Of a stretch of DNA of 64,000 nt, positions 35,701-43,811 are shown one piece after another. The DNA comes from Nitrospiraceae bacterium (GTDB taxonomy: Bacteria > Nitrospirota > Nitrospiria > Nitrospirales > UBA8639). Where the stretch lies: NCBI GenBank assembly GCA_020632635.1, contig JACKFE010000005.1:124001-188000 (forward strand), read 5' to 3'. The notes below the pieces were generated by a model. The model was not told the DNA's origin. It made no database searches and worked only from the letters and a program-made list of their open reading frames with translations. The first letter of the stretch is position 1; each line of letters opens with the position of its first letter. The position numbers and the translations under genes are program-made.

Positions 35701-37120
35701 GGCTTGTGCTGTCATTCAGGGTTGGATGCCCTATGTCGGGCCGGTGACGGTGGCTGAACTCGCCGAACGGGTGCAGGTGCCGGCGTCCTTGATTCAGCAG
35801 GCGTTGTTGCAACTCGAAGGGCAAGGTCAGGTGTTGCGCGGACGGTTCCGTCCCACTCGCGCGGAGGAACAGGCGCGGGCCGGGACCTCACCGGGGTTGG
35901 ACGAAGAATGGTGTGACCGCAGCGTGTTAGCTCGCATCCACCGTCGAACGGTCACGGCGTTGCGCCGTGAAATCGAACCGGTCTCGGCGGCCGACTTCAT
36001 GCGGTTTCTCTTCAGGTGGCAGCATTGCGCAGAAGGGGCGCAGCTACACGGAGAGCCAGGCCTTCGTGAGGTCCTGGGGCAATTGGCGGGGTTTGAAGCG
36101 CCGGCCTCCTCCTGGGAAGCATCGGTGATCTCCATGCGGGTGGCCAATTATCGACCCGAATGGCTGGATACCCTTTGTCTGCGGGGGGAACTGGTCTGGG
36201 GCCGCCTCACCCCACCCATCCCCAAGGCGGTCGTGGCTCCTGCGGTACGGCCGGTCCATCCTGACGACTTCTGGACAGGGCAGGCGGCCAATGCGCCCCT
36301 TGTCTCAAAACCGCTCACCCCCACGAGTTTGGCGCCAATCGGATTTTGCCGTCGGCAGGACGTGGGGCGGCTGTTGGCCCTTGCGCGATCCGGGAAGGCA
36401 CCAGGCCCATTGGGGGTTCGCATGCAGCTTAGCGGAGTCGCCCAAGCCATTGACGACTGTTTGCGTGCGCGTGGGGCCTGTTTCTTTGCCGATTTAACGA
36501 CACGAACGGGCCATCTCGCCGCCGAGGTGGAGCAGGCGTTGTGGGAATTGGTAGCAGTGGGGGCCGTCACGGCTGATGGGTTTGATCCCTTGCGAGCCTT
36601 GCTGGATCCTCGTCGTCGTCGGGCAGAAGGCAAAGAGCGGGGACGTCGTGCCCGTCATAGTGCCGGACGGTGGGCCTTGCTGGAATCGTACGCGGACGAT
36701 CCGGTCGACGAGGAATCGGGAAAGATGGCTTCACATGAACACTGGGCTCACCAACTGGCCAAGCGGTATGGGGTCGTGTTTCGAGATGTGTTGAAGCGGG
36801 AAACCATGCCGGTCACCTGGAGGGAATTGGTGGGGCACTATCGAAAAATGGAATGGCAAGGGGCCATGCGGGGAGGCCGGTTTGTGAGTGGATTTCCCGG
36901 TGAACAGTTTGCGCTGCCCGAAGCGGTGGAGGCCTTGCGGGCGGTCCGGCGCGATCCTCACGCCGGTGCACAGGAGATTCGGCTTTCTCCAGCTGATCCG
37001 CTAAATCTTGTGGGGATTATTCTGCCAGGAGAGCGGATCTCGTCTCACACCTTGAAGCCGATTTGTTTTCTACAGGGAAAAATAGTCGGAGAGTTGATCT
37101 CCGTTTCCAATATTGGCTGA
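32723..37120 (+). CDS. lhr: Large helicase-related protein Lhr
   Basis: A superfamily 2 ATP-dependent helicase of 1465 residues, the full-length form with the Lhr core and the long C-terminal region. Walker A is APTGSGKT near residue 42, Walker B is DEIHALAANKRG, motif III is LSATQRP, motif V is ASLELGIDIG and motif VI is QRVGRAGH. A winged helix and the Lhr-specific domain follow (around 420-850). The C-terminal 600 residues match the Lhr extension, ending close to DPLNLVGIILPG. Lhr unwinds DNA-RNA hybrids and is linked to DNA repair in other bacteria. It has its own leader with GGGGTGA before ATG 32723. The frame is uninterrupted over 4.4 kb. Confidence 0.93.
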   Translation: MPLSTFHPILQDWFRTKLGQPTEAQRASWPSIQSGQHVLISAPTGSGKTLAAFLTCIDQFIRQVIAGELQDGIQVVYVSPLRALSHDIQKNLEQPLAEISALMLSAGVLGPEIRVDVRTGDTPSSQRQHFLKHPPHILVTTPESLYLLLTAKRSRELLTGVHTVIVDEIHALAANKRGAHVALSLERLEAVTTQRLVRIGLSATQRPLEKVAQFLLGDSSHRQRSKQASLFENGSCHIVDVGHGRRIELHVEVPKDELGAIATNAIWSDIYDRLAEIAEQHRSTVVFVNTRRLAERVAHHLSDRLGESQVASHHGSLSRTLRLVAEDRLKTGQMKVMVATASLELGIDIGCVDVVCQIGSPRAISTCLQRVGRAGHWVGATPKGHLFCTTRDELVECAAVIRAIRQGHLEALDIPTAPIDILLQQIIAEVAAQDWDARALFDLCRSAYPYRDLSWEVFEELVQLIAEGFVPGRRRRFALVSYDRHEGRLRARRGARLAALTSGGAIPETATYSVVAEPDGTVVGTVDEDFAIESLAGDIMLLGTTSWRIRGIETGKVRVEDAHGAPPNIPFWRGEAPSRSRELSQAVAEVRVAVQQWLEQGGGPGNEHARQWLREHCGLTAAGADQVLAYVAGGVQILGAVPTQTCVIAERFFDEAGGMQLVLHAPFGGRLNRAWGLALRKRFCVNFDFELQAAATDDGLVLSLGAQHSFPLDSIFQFVSPKTLQETLTQATLATPFFTTRWRWNISRALALLRFQHGKRIPIHVQRMRAEDLLAAAFPMATACQDNHVGNIQVPDHPLVQETLRDCLTDAMDMDGLRRVLEQIDAQGIQVRAIESPVPSSFAHEILNANPYAFLDDAPLEERRARAVNLRRSLPNAFDGKIGTLDVAAIESVVDEAWPLVRDADELVDLLQGVCWMPASFGESWADFLESLIRHHRIMQVSIRGKEGDLVGWTTREHIRIVQAVFSGVGEVSVCQLGPTSASTEDPVTPEAAACAVIQGWMPYVGPVTVAELAERVQVPASLIQQALLQLEGQGQVLRGRFRPTRAEEQARAGTSPGLDEEWCDRSVLARIHRRTVTALRREIEPVSAADFMRFLFRWQHCAEGAQLHGEPGLREVLGQLAGFEAPASSWEASVISMRVANYRPEWLDTLCLRGELVWGRLTPPIPKAVVAPAVRPVHPDDFWTGQAANAPLVSKPLTPTSLAPIGFCRRQDVGRLLALARSGKAPGPLGVRMQLSGVAQAIDDCLRARGACFFADLTTRTGHLAAEVEQALWELVAVGAVTADGFDPLRALLDPRRRRAEGKERGRRARHSAGRWALLESYADDPVDEESGKMASHEHWAHQLAKRYGVVFRDVLKRETMPVTWRELVGHYRKMEWQGAMRGGRFVSGFPGEQFALPEAVEALRAVRRDPHAGAQEIRLSPADPLNLVGIILPGERISSHTLKPICFLQGKIVGELISVSNIG

Positions 37121-37263
37121 AGGAGGATGAAAGACAGGTATTTTAGAAAGTCTTTTCGCGTCGCCATGGGTCTTTGTTGAAGGATCGTAAATGTTGGTGG
37201 TTGGGAATATTTTAGTATTTGAAGATTCTTGACCAATCAGAAGGGCTTGGCTAACATGACCCT

Positions 37264-37539
37264 ATGCCGATGCCCCCCTTTCCCGGTCGTCCCAATCAGC
37301 CGCCTCGCATGCGGCCTCGCCGTGCGCCGGCTCCCCAAGAAGAGGCGCGTCAATTTGAATCGCTTCGCGCCTCGTTGCTCTTCTGTCCCAAATGTCAAAC
37401 CGCGACTCCTGCCCGGGAACGTCTTCTGCTGGTGTTGCCCAGTGGAAATTTGTACGAATATTTGTGTGCCCATTGCGGGACCTCCACCGGCTCCAAGACG
37501 GATGGATCGCAAGGGGATGTGCGTCTCGTCGCCCCGTAA
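37264..37539 (+). CDS. Small zinc-ribbon protein
   Basis: A 91-residue protein. The first 30 residues are proline- and arginine-rich and probably disordered. The rest holds two CxxC pairs, CPKC near 41-44 and CAHC near 68-71, separated by beta-strand sequence (RLLLVLPSGNLYEYL), a likely zinc ribbon. It probably binds one zinc ion and perhaps RNA, DNA or a protein partner. The ribosome site before ATG 37264 is poor. It is 28 bases from the convergent end of the MutS-like gene. Confidence 0.6.
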   Translation: MPMPPFPGRPNQPPRMRPRRAPAPQEEARQFESLRASLLFCPKCQTATPARERLLLVLPSGNLYEYLCAHCGTSTGSKTDGSQGDVRLVAP

Positions 37540-37566
37540 CGTCTTCTGGTCAACGGTTGTTCTATA

Positions 37567-39426
37567 TTACTGGCGGAATTCGTCAGGCACCGGTAAGCCC
37601 TCCTGGGCCATGATGCGCAGGGCATTGGTGGTGGGGCAGGGACCTGGACGGAGGCGATAATCAAAGTGCAGCAATCCCTCCCGGACGGTTTCTTGAAAGT
37701 GGGCATTGCGAATATGGTTGTTGGCCTCGGCCAGGCTGGCCAGTTCCAAATCATGCGTGGAGAGCAGCCCGAGGCCTCGGCTGGCTTCCAGTGCCTGAAT
37801 GAAAGCGTGGCTGCCGGCGAGTCGTTCTCGATTGTTGGTGCCGCGGTATATTTCATCGATGAGAAACAGCACGGGGTATGAGTGGGCCTCTTGTGCGGCG
37901 TCCAGGATGCATTTGAGCCGCTTCACTTCCGCATAGAAATACGACAACCCTTCATCCAAGGCATCGGTCACTCTGATACAGCAATAGAGGCGAAGCCATG
38001 TCCAGGAGAGGCTCTCCGCACAGACGGGGCCCCCGGCTTGGGCCAGACAGATATTGAGCCCGATTGTGCGAAGAAACGTGCTTTTTCCTGACATATTGGA
38101 TCCGGTGATGAGGATGAGATGTCCTTCGCCACGGAGGTCCACGCTATTGGTCACACGCCGATCCTGGGCAATCAGGGGATGTCCGAGATGGTGGGCCGTC
38201 AGGCCGGGAGACTGTTGCGGATTGTCTGGGATTTCTAACGAAGGCCAGCTATAGTGCGGATTCAGGTAGGCAAATCGCGCCAATGCGCTCGCCGCATCGA
38301 AGTGGCCGATACTCTCGAGCCACTGGGGAAGGTGATGTCGGAGCTGGGTCAGCGTGCGATCCAGCTGGCTGACCAACCAGAGGTCCCAGGGTAGGAACAG
38401 GTTGAGTCCCAGATGGATGAGCGGATGCGCTTTGACGCTGAGTCCCTGGCAAATCCGGCTGAGCCGGGCCAAATGGCGGCTGGGACGATCAGCGGTGGTC
38501 AGCAGGGGCGTGCAGACGTCGCGGATGGTGGGGCACGGGTTGAGGTTGGTCCGTTCAAGAATCCCCATGACCGACACGAGTTTTTCCAGCTCTTGATGAA
38601 GCGTGAGGACCCGGCCAAAGAGCGGGCTGATGCTGCTTGAGAGCATGAAGTAGAGTCCGGCATAGAGCCCTAACGGTATCATCCACCAGTTGGGACGCTG
38701 GCCGATGAGGGTCCAGGCTCCCAAGGAGAGCGTCAGTCCGGTGAGGAGGAAGCTCATGGGAATGATCCAGGACAGGGCAGGAATGCCGATGGCATGTTGA
38801 ACTAAGGAGGCGATGCGGGTGCCGTCCAGCGGGTCGGTACTGATCAAGCGAGTGGCCAGCCAGCATCGATCGCGCAGCCGCACCAGGGGGGTGAGTTCTT
38901 TCGTGAGGGTTTGCCGCTTCCTCCATTCCAGCCCGTGGGCTGTTGGATCCTGGGTGTCAAAGAGCCACTGTTCCAGTTGCGCGCGGCCATTTGTGGAAAA
39001 GGTCGTATCGAGGAGGGTCAAGAGGGAATGGGAGCCGGTGAGATCCAAGTCCCACGCATAGGGATGATGCGCGGGGGCACGGTGTGTGCCTTCTGGAATA
39101 TTGGCCCAATCAAGGCGAAGCCTGGCGAGTTGGCTGTGCTTGAAATCCAACCAGTCATTTAAGCGGGAGAGTTGTGATTTCAATCGTTGATGGAAACCGG
39201 ATATAGTGAGAAACCCGGTTAGGAACAGGACAAGCAGTCCATTGCCTGTGTGAAACCACGCATGTTGATAGAGGCTGAGGATACTGACGGCTCCCGTTAG
39301 AAACACTCCCAGCCGCCAACGGCTGAATTGTTGGCTGGCGCGTAGTCCCTGTTGGCGTGCATGGGTCAGGCGGCGAATGGTCCGCGTCAGCGCGTGCTCC
39401 CGATTGTGATATCGTGACTGGTTCAT
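37567..39426 (-). CDS. Membrane-anchored MutS-like ATPase
   Basis: A 619-residue protein joining membrane helices to a MutS-type ATPase. Two helices lie at about 38-55 and 60-78 and two more in about 215-270. The C-terminal part is MutS domain V: Walker A GSNMSGKST near residue 442, Walker B LFLIDEIYRGTNN, and STHDLELA as the downstream histidine region. It lacks the mismatch-reading domain I of MutS and is about 230 residues shorter. A lever/clamp-like helical stretch lies between. Such membrane MutS relatives exist in several bacteria, but their role is unknown. The start codon ATG 39426 nearly touches the divergent prmA. No mutL gene is here. Confidence 0.85.
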   Translation of the reverse strand: MNQSRYHNREHALTRTIRRLTHARQQGLRASQQFSRWRLGVFLTGAVSILSLYQHAWFHTGNGLLVLFLTGFLTISGFHQRLKSQLSRLNDWLDFKHSQLARLRLDWANIPEGTHRAPAHHPYAWDLDLTGSHSLLTLLDTTFSTNGRAQLEQWLFDTQDPTAHGLEWRKRQTLTKELTPLVRLRDRCWLATRLISTDPLDGTRIASLVQHAIGIPALSWIIPMSFLLTGLTLSLGAWTLIGQRPNWWMIPLGLYAGLYFMLSSSISPLFGRVLTLHQELEKLVSVMGILERTNLNPCPTIRDVCTPLLTTADRPSRHLARLSRICQGLSVKAHPLIHLGLNLFLPWDLWLVSQLDRTLTQLRHHLPQWLESIGHFDAASALARFAYLNPHYSWPSLEIPDNPQQSPGLTAHHLGHPLIAQDRRVTNSVDLRGEGHLILITGSNMSGKSTFLRTIGLNICLAQAGGPVCAESLSWTWLRLYCCIRVTDALDEGLSYFYAEVKRLKCILDAAQEAHSYPVLFLIDEIYRGTNNRERLAGSHAFIQALEASRGLGLLSTHDLELASLAEANNHIRNAHFQETVREGLLHFDYRLRPGPCPTTNALRIMAQEGLPVPDEFRQ

Positions 39427-39478
39427 GGCGAATGCGTACGGTCTGAATAGGCGGAATGGTCAATGCAGGGTATTGTAT

Positions 39479-40378
39479 ATGAAACCATCATTCTTTGAAG
39501 TCCGCATTCCCAGTGGTGTGGACGCTTCCGAGTTGGCTGGAGTCTTGGAAGGATCTGACTTTTTGGGAGCTTGGGAACAGGATGGCCTAATTCGATTGTA
39601 TTGGCAAGGAGCGAGGGAAGACATTCTGGAAAAAGTATCGATCGGGCTCAGGCAAATGGGGATGGAGCTTTCGCGAGAGGTGATGGCCTTATTCGAGGTG
39701 AAGGTTCAGGATTGGAACGCTCAATGGGCGGCTTCGGTACAACCGGTACGTGTGGGGCGTCGCTTTCTCATTCGCCCGAGTTGGAGTTCCCCGGCCATTC
39801 CTGACGGGGCGATTGAGCTGATTGTGGATCCTCAACAGGCGTTTGGTACCGGGCATCATGCGACGACCCAACTCTTGTTGGAATGGTTGGAGGACGTCGA
39901 ATGGCACCCGGGCGCCCGAGTGTTGGATGTCGGGACAGGCAGTGGGATTTTATGTATGGGAGCCTTGCGGCTCGGGGCGACTTCCGCTCTGGGTATTGAT
40001 ATTGATTCCACCGCGATTGCCTGTGCGAAAGGCTATGCTCGGACCAATCATTTTCATGATGATCTGGAGTTCGCCGTCATGAGGCTGGTTGAGGTGCCGC
40101 AGCAGGACTATTCGATTATTCTTGCCAATGTGGATCGTCGGACCTTGTTGGCCCTGTGTCAGGATTTTTCCCGACTACGGTCTGCCAAGACATCCTTAGT
40201 GCTTTCCGGAATATTGCAGGAGGATCAGGAGGAGATTCGTATAGCCTATCAAGCGGAAGGTTGGCGATACGAGGGAAATCGAACCCGTGATGATTGGGTG
40301 GCTATTCAGTTTGGGGCGCCCTCCGCGGGGGATTCATCTTCGGGGAGTGCTTCTAAATACGCAATAAGCGCTTCGTAG
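39479..40378 (+). CDS. prmA: Ribosomal protein L11 methyltransferase (PrmA-like)
   Basis: PrmA trimethylates lysines of ribosomal protein L11. The protein has an N-terminal substrate-binding region (about 1-100), then the SAM-binding core with DVGTGSGILCMGALRLGA and the acidic end LGIDIDSTAI, and the ILANVDRRTLL strand where PrmA proteins carry the N-P/N-I motif. Upstream, FGTGHHATTQL matches the family's GTGxHxTT signature well. I start at ATG 39479 (299 residues, family-like); the frame reaches ATG 39425, which would overlap the divergent MutS-like start. Its 3' end overlaps the convergent gene at 40306 by 73 bases, encoding a Ser/Gly-rich tail. The family assignment is likely, but the precise protein target is inferred. 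Confidence 0.82.
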   Translation: MKPSFFEVRIPSGVDASELAGVLEGSDFLGAWEQDGLIRLYWQGAREDILEKVSIGLRQMGMELSREVMALFEVKVQDWNAQWAASVQPVRVGRRFLIRPSWSSPAIPDGAIELIVDPQQAFGTGHHATTQLLLEWLEDVEWHPGARVLDVGTGSGILCMGALRLGATSALGIDIDSTAIACAKGYARTNHFHDDLEFAVMRLVEVPQQDYSIILANVDRRTLLALCQDFSRLRSAKTSLVLSGILQEDQEEIRIAYQAEGWRYEGNRTRDDWVAIQFGAPSAGDSSSGSASKYAISAS

Positions 40379-40788
40379 GTATGCAATCGGATTTCCGCCT
40401 TTGTTCCCGTTCCTCCTTCCAGGTTTTTTCGTAGCCACACGATTTCCGCGATGTGTGAATCGGCTTGATTGCAGAGCGTCCACATCTGGTGGAGGAATTC
40501 TACGGCCAGCCCAACCTGAACGCCTTCCGATTCAATCCGGTCATCCAAGATCGCCAACAGATCCGAAATCGCGTGATCTGATCGGTACGGTTGGGCGGTA
40601 AATCCAAAGGCGGCATGGGCCATTTCTTCTTGTTTGGCTTGTTCAACCAAATCGTGCATGTATTCTTTCAGGAGGCCGATCACTCGTCCAGGTAAGCGCA
40701 TGGGGCCATTCAATGGGCTGGTCTTTTGAGGGCGTTGTTTTGCGGCCGTACTTCGACCCAGGGTAGACCGTTGGCGGGATGATGTCAA
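40306..40788 (-). CDS. Conserved-looking cytosolic protein of unknown function
   Basis: A 160-residue protein with no motif I can name. The first 30 residues are basic and flexible; the remainder is helical and acidic (LLKEYMHDLVEQAKQEEMAH, then LAILDDRIESEGV and an acidic C terminus LEALPEDESPAEG). No membrane segment or cysteine cluster. The open frame begins at TTG 40788, ten bases after the stop of the 55-residue gene upstream, so they likely form an operon. ATG 40701 is an alternative start. It overlaps the convergent prmA by 73 bases. Confidence 0.6.
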   Translation of the reverse strand: MTSSRQRSTLGRSTAAKQRPQKTSPLNGPMRLPGRVIGLLKEYMHDLVEQAKQEEMAHAAFGFTAQPYRSDHAISDLLAILDDRIESEGVQVGLAVEFLHQMWTLCNQADSHIAEIVWLRKNLEGGTGTKAEIRLHTYEALIAYLEALPEDESPAEGAPN

Positions 40789-40797
40789 AACTGGGGG

Positions 40798-40965
40798 TCA
40801 ATCATCAAACAGGACTTCGGCATCGGGAAGGAAGACTCCTGGTGGGAGCCCGGATTTCCAGGGGCCTGGTTTTTGATCTGCGCGGTACCAATATTGGCGA
40901 TTATGGCGTTTGATGACCCAATCCTCCCCATTGGCCCAAAGCTGCCGAATTTCTTCCGTGTCCAT
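40798..40965 (-). CDS. Short Trp-rich protein, 55 residues
   Basis: This small gene was found by reading the - strand directly. It encodes MDTEEIRQLWANGEDWVIKR and then a segment with HNRQYWYRADQKPGPWKSGL, ending VFLPDAEVLFDD. The four tryptophans and three tyrosines/phenylalanines, alternating charge, and a globular beta-like pattern argue for a real domain. A GAAAGGG ribosome site lies about nine bases before ATG 40965. The stop is ten bases before the start of the downstream 160-residue gene. I know no family for it. Confidence 0.65.
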   Translation of the reverse strand: MDTEEIRQLWANGEDWVIKRHNRQYWYRADQKPGPWKSGLPPGVFLPDAEVLFDD

Positions 40966-41142
40966 GCGATCTGCCCTTTCAACCGGGGTTTTTCAGAAAA
41001 AGTGTGTATTTCGACTATTTCTCGGAATTTGCTTGGATGTTCTGAATATAGGGGTGACGGTTTTCAGGAGGGAATGGATACGCAGGGTCGAGAAGAGCCG
41101 ATCAGAAACCGGTCATGTCTCAGTTTAAATGGTAAGAATCCT

Positions 41143-41172
41143 TTGAAAACATTCAAATTTTTATGATACAGT
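41143..41172 (+). promoter_or_regulatory. Putative sigma-70 promoter upstream of the TPR gene
   Basis: TTGAAA at 41143-41148 and TACAGT at 41167-41172 are separated by 18 bases, and the -10 is extended by TG one base upstream. It would give the TPR protein gene at 41266 a leader of roughly 90 bases. Sequence match only. Confidence 0.4.
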
Positions 41173-41265
41173 GCTGACCCCTCTTGATCCATTAATCTTG
41201 ATGGGAATGTTCCGACAAGTCCTCCCATTGAATGAGGAACATTTCTGAACGGATAGGAGTCGGTT

Positions 41266-41907
41266 ATGGTTGTTCATAACGGGTTGATGATAGCCACCCT
41301 CATACTTCTCGGGCTTTTTCCTCTGGCTGGTTGGGCCGGAACCTCGGCCATCGAATTGAGCCAAGAATCGATGGTCCACTGTCAACAGGGCCGCATTGCT
41401 ACGGAGCGGGCAGAACGTGCCCATCACTTTGAGATTGGAAAGCAATTAGCTGAGGAAGCGATTCATCTCGACCAGAAATATCCCAACGGGCATTTTTCGT
41501 TTTTCTGTAATTTGGGTGAACAAATGCGGTTGGATGGCGAGGTGCTTTCCGCAGTGATGGAATACAATCGTTTGATGGAGGCGTTGGATACCGCGCTGGC
41601 CTTAAATCCCGATTATCTGGATGCCATCTCGGCCAAAGGCATGTTATTGGTCCGGTTACCCTGGATTATGGGAGGCGATCCAGAAAAAGGGGAAGTCTTG
41701 CTCAGACGGGTTGTGCAGGAGGATCCGACCGCGGTCAATGCTCGAATTGGGCTGGCCAGGCTGTGTGTGGAGCGCGGAGACCATCAAGATGCCCTGATGT
41801 TTGCCCAAGAGGCCTATACTCTTGCCAAAGAACGGCAACAACTTGATTTGCTGCCGGAGGCCCAGCAGCTTTTGGCTGATATTCAAAAGACAACGGTCTC
41901 ACGCTGA
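41266..41907 (+). CDS. Exported TPR protein
   Basis: A 213-residue protein with a signal peptide (about 1-24, ending AGWAG) and tetratricopeptide-type helix pairs: AEEAIHLDQKYPNGHFSFFC, DTALALNPDYLDAISAKGML and the GGDPEKGEVLLRRVVQEDPT segment, with AVNARIGLARLCVERGDHQD after it. The LPWIMGGDPEKG stretch is reminiscent of the periplasmic T component of tripartite uptake systems, but no such transporter is nearby. Probably a periplasmic scaffold. AGGAG is found 8-12 bases before ATG 41266. Confidence 0.75.
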   Translation: MVVHNGLMIATLILLGLFPLAGWAGTSAIELSQESMVHCQQGRIATERAERAHHFEIGKQLAEEAIHLDQKYPNGHFSFFCNLGEQMRLDGEVLSAVMEYNRLMEALDTALALNPDYLDAISAKGMLLVRLPWIMGGDPEKGEVLLRRVVQEDPTAVNARIGLARLCVERGDHQDALMFAQEAYTLAKERQQLDLLPEAQQLLADIQKTTVSR

Positions 41908-41947
41908 ATTGGCTCCGTGACCTGCCCACCTCGATTTTCTGTTACCG

Positions 41948-42562
41948 TTGAAACCTATTGCCTGCCTCCCTTCACGGGTTGGGGTGATGCCTGAAAAGGG
42001 GGTGCCAGGGCTGCCTGATTATGTGGCTCCTGGAATGCGGGTGTTGTTCGTCGGTATCAATCCCGGGTTGCGGTCTGCTCAGCTTGGACATCATTTTGCG
42101 GGTCATTCCAATCGATTCTGGAAATTATTGGCGGATTCGAAGTTAATCCCGATTCCCCTTACCTACCAAGACGATTTCAGATTATTGGAATGGGGAATCG
42201 GGTTGACCAACCTTGTGGCTCGTCCCACCGCAGGCATTCATGAACTCTCCACTCAGGAATATCGAGAAGGGCGGACCATTCTTTTCAAGATGATTGAAGT
42301 CTATCGCCCTCAGATCATTGCTCTGTTAGGCTTGGGAATCACCAAAATTCTTTTTGAAGAATCGGAAAGCCAGGTCTATTCTGGAGCCATCGGCCGGAAG
42401 GTGAAACCTGGCTTGTACCCGGTGTTGTTGCAGAAGACGCCAGTTTTTGTTTTGCCCAATCCCAGCGGCCGGAACGCTCATTATTCCTATCAGGCCATGA
42501 GACATTGGTTTCAAGAACTTGGGACCACGATAGCGGATTTGTCCGCAAGAAAGGATTGGTGA
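41948..42562 (+). CDS. mug: Mismatch-specific uracil/thymine-DNA glycosylase
   Basis: A family 2 uracil-DNA glycosylase (Mug/TDG). The catalytic motif GINPG lies in VLFVGINPGLRSAQLGHHFA at about residue 35, followed by the conserved NRFWKLL helix, and the second motif NPSGRN is in FVLPNPSGRNAH near residue 170. Mug removes uracil and ethenocytosine from mispairs. The protein is about 204 residues from TTG 41948; ATG 41987 is an alternative start that leaves the domain intact. Its stop shares one base with the start of the protease gene, so the two are coupled. Motif 2 lacks the usual leucine after NPSG, but otherwise looks functional. Confidence 0.9.
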   Translation: MKPIACLPSRVGVMPEKGVPGLPDYVAPGMRVLFVGINPGLRSAQLGHHFAGHSNRFWKLLADSKLIPIPLTYQDDFRLLEWGIGLTNLVARPTAGIHELSTQEYREGRTILFKMIEVYRPQIIALLGLGITKILFEESESQVYSGAIGRKVKPGLYPVLLQKTPVFVLPNPSGRNAHYSYQAMRHWFQELGTTIADLSARKDW

Positions 42563-43587
42563 TGAGCAGATTTGGGAATACAGGGAGAGTGTTCACTGCC
42601 GGTTTCCTCCTCATGGTTGGTGGATTCTATGGGTGGAGTGAGGCTTGTGCCGAATCTGCTGTGAGCGCCGACGGGATTTCGCGTGCAAAGCAGGCTACGG
42701 TGGGCATTCTGGGAGGACCAGTTCGGGGAGATCTGGCTGAAGACGTTGGCGTGTCTGTTTCCGTTCGAGGGACTGGAATTCATCTGGGGGGCGGGGTGAT
42801 CGTGACGGCACGTCATGCTGTAGAGCAGACGGAGGGTTCAAAGAATGTGGTCCCTGAAACCATTCGGGTTATCACCGATGACGTACAAGAGCTGACCGCG
42901 GTCCGTCAGGGGGCTAATGCCTATATGGATGTAGCGGTCTATCAATTAACCGGGGAACCCTCGGAGTGGCCGGCGGCAGGTGTAGAACTGAGTAATCAGG
43001 CCGCGACCTATGGAGATGAGGTGTTTACTGTGGGATTTCCATTGGGCTGGGGACCGGCTATCAGTTTCGGCCATGTGGGCAATCCCAATACGTTCCTGCC
43101 GACAGTCCAAAGCCGGGTCATGCAGGTGGATCTCTCGGCATGTAGCGGGAATTCCGGAGGCGGTTTGTTGAATCGGAATGGAGAATTAGTGGGGTTGGTG
43201 CATGCCATTATTCAAACGGGGGTGGATCAGGAAGATCGGCGATGTAGCCGGTTTGCCTTCGCGTTGCCGGGATTATTAGTTAAACGCGTGATTGCCGCTG
43301 TGCAGGAAGGACGCGTTCCCGGTTTTTCCGTATTGGGGCTGCATGTGACGACGGTCAATAAAGATGGAAGATGGCTGCTGATGATTGAAAAAGCCTCGGG
43401 TCCCTCGCGGCATGCTGGATTTCGGAAGGAAGATATTCTTCTGGCGATTAATGGCCTGGCGATTACCAGTTCCGCGCAATTAAAAAATTATCTCATTGAA
43501 CAAACTGAACCGGGACAGTCGGTCATGCTTTTGATTCGACGAGGGGAAGTCGAGAAGGAAGTGCAAGTGATCCTTGGAGGATTATGA
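42562..43587 (+). CDS. HtrA-like serine protease with one PDZ domain
   Basis: A trypsin-fold protease with an N-terminal signal-like hydrophobic stretch (about 11-24) and a C-terminal PDZ domain (about 250-341: GFRKEDILLAINGLAI). The triad is complete: H85 in TARHAV, D123 in YMDVAV and S198 in SACSGNSGG. This is the DegP/DegS arrangement, at 341 residues with one PDZ, so closer to DegS in layout. It would act in the periplasm on misfolded or regulatory proteins. The start ATG 42562 overlaps the mug stop by one base, with AAGGAT about five bases upstream. A shorter substrate-loop region than in DegP is seen, so oligomer form is unknown. Confidence 0.88.
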   Translation: MSRFGNTGRVFTAGFLLMVGGFYGWSEACAESAVSADGISRAKQATVGILGGPVRGDLAEDVGVSVSVRGTGIHLGGGVIVTARHAVEQTEGSKNVVPETIRVITDDVQELTAVRQGANAYMDVAVYQLTGEPSEWPAAGVELSNQAATYGDEVFTVGFPLGWGPAISFGHVGNPNTFLPTVQSRVMQVDLSACSGNSGGGLLNRNGELVGLVHAIIQTGVDQEDRRCSRFAFALPGLLVKRVIAAVQEGRVPGFSVLGLHVTTVNKDGRWLLMIEKASGPSRHAGFRKEDILLAINGLAITSSAQLKNYLIEQTEPGQSVMLLIRRGEVEKEVQVILGGL

Positions 43588-43811
43588 TTGCCCCAAGGCA
43601 GTAAGAACCGTATCGGGATGTTTGGGGGCATCATCAAGGGGATTGGGTGCAGTTCCGGAAACAACCCCTGCATTTCAACTGGTTATTGGTGAAGACTTTC
43701 GAGTAAAGTGAATCATTGTTCAGAAGGCCAAGCCAAATTGTGATAAAGCCCCTATGTAGTACCAAACCAAGACTCCCGTGAATAGGCATATTTCTCCATG
43801 ATGGCGCGTGC

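Noticed and set aside
39425..39478. Longer N terminus for prmA from ATG 39425
   Set aside because: PrmA family proteins begin near 39479; the extension overlaps the divergent MutS-like start and is not conserved in type.
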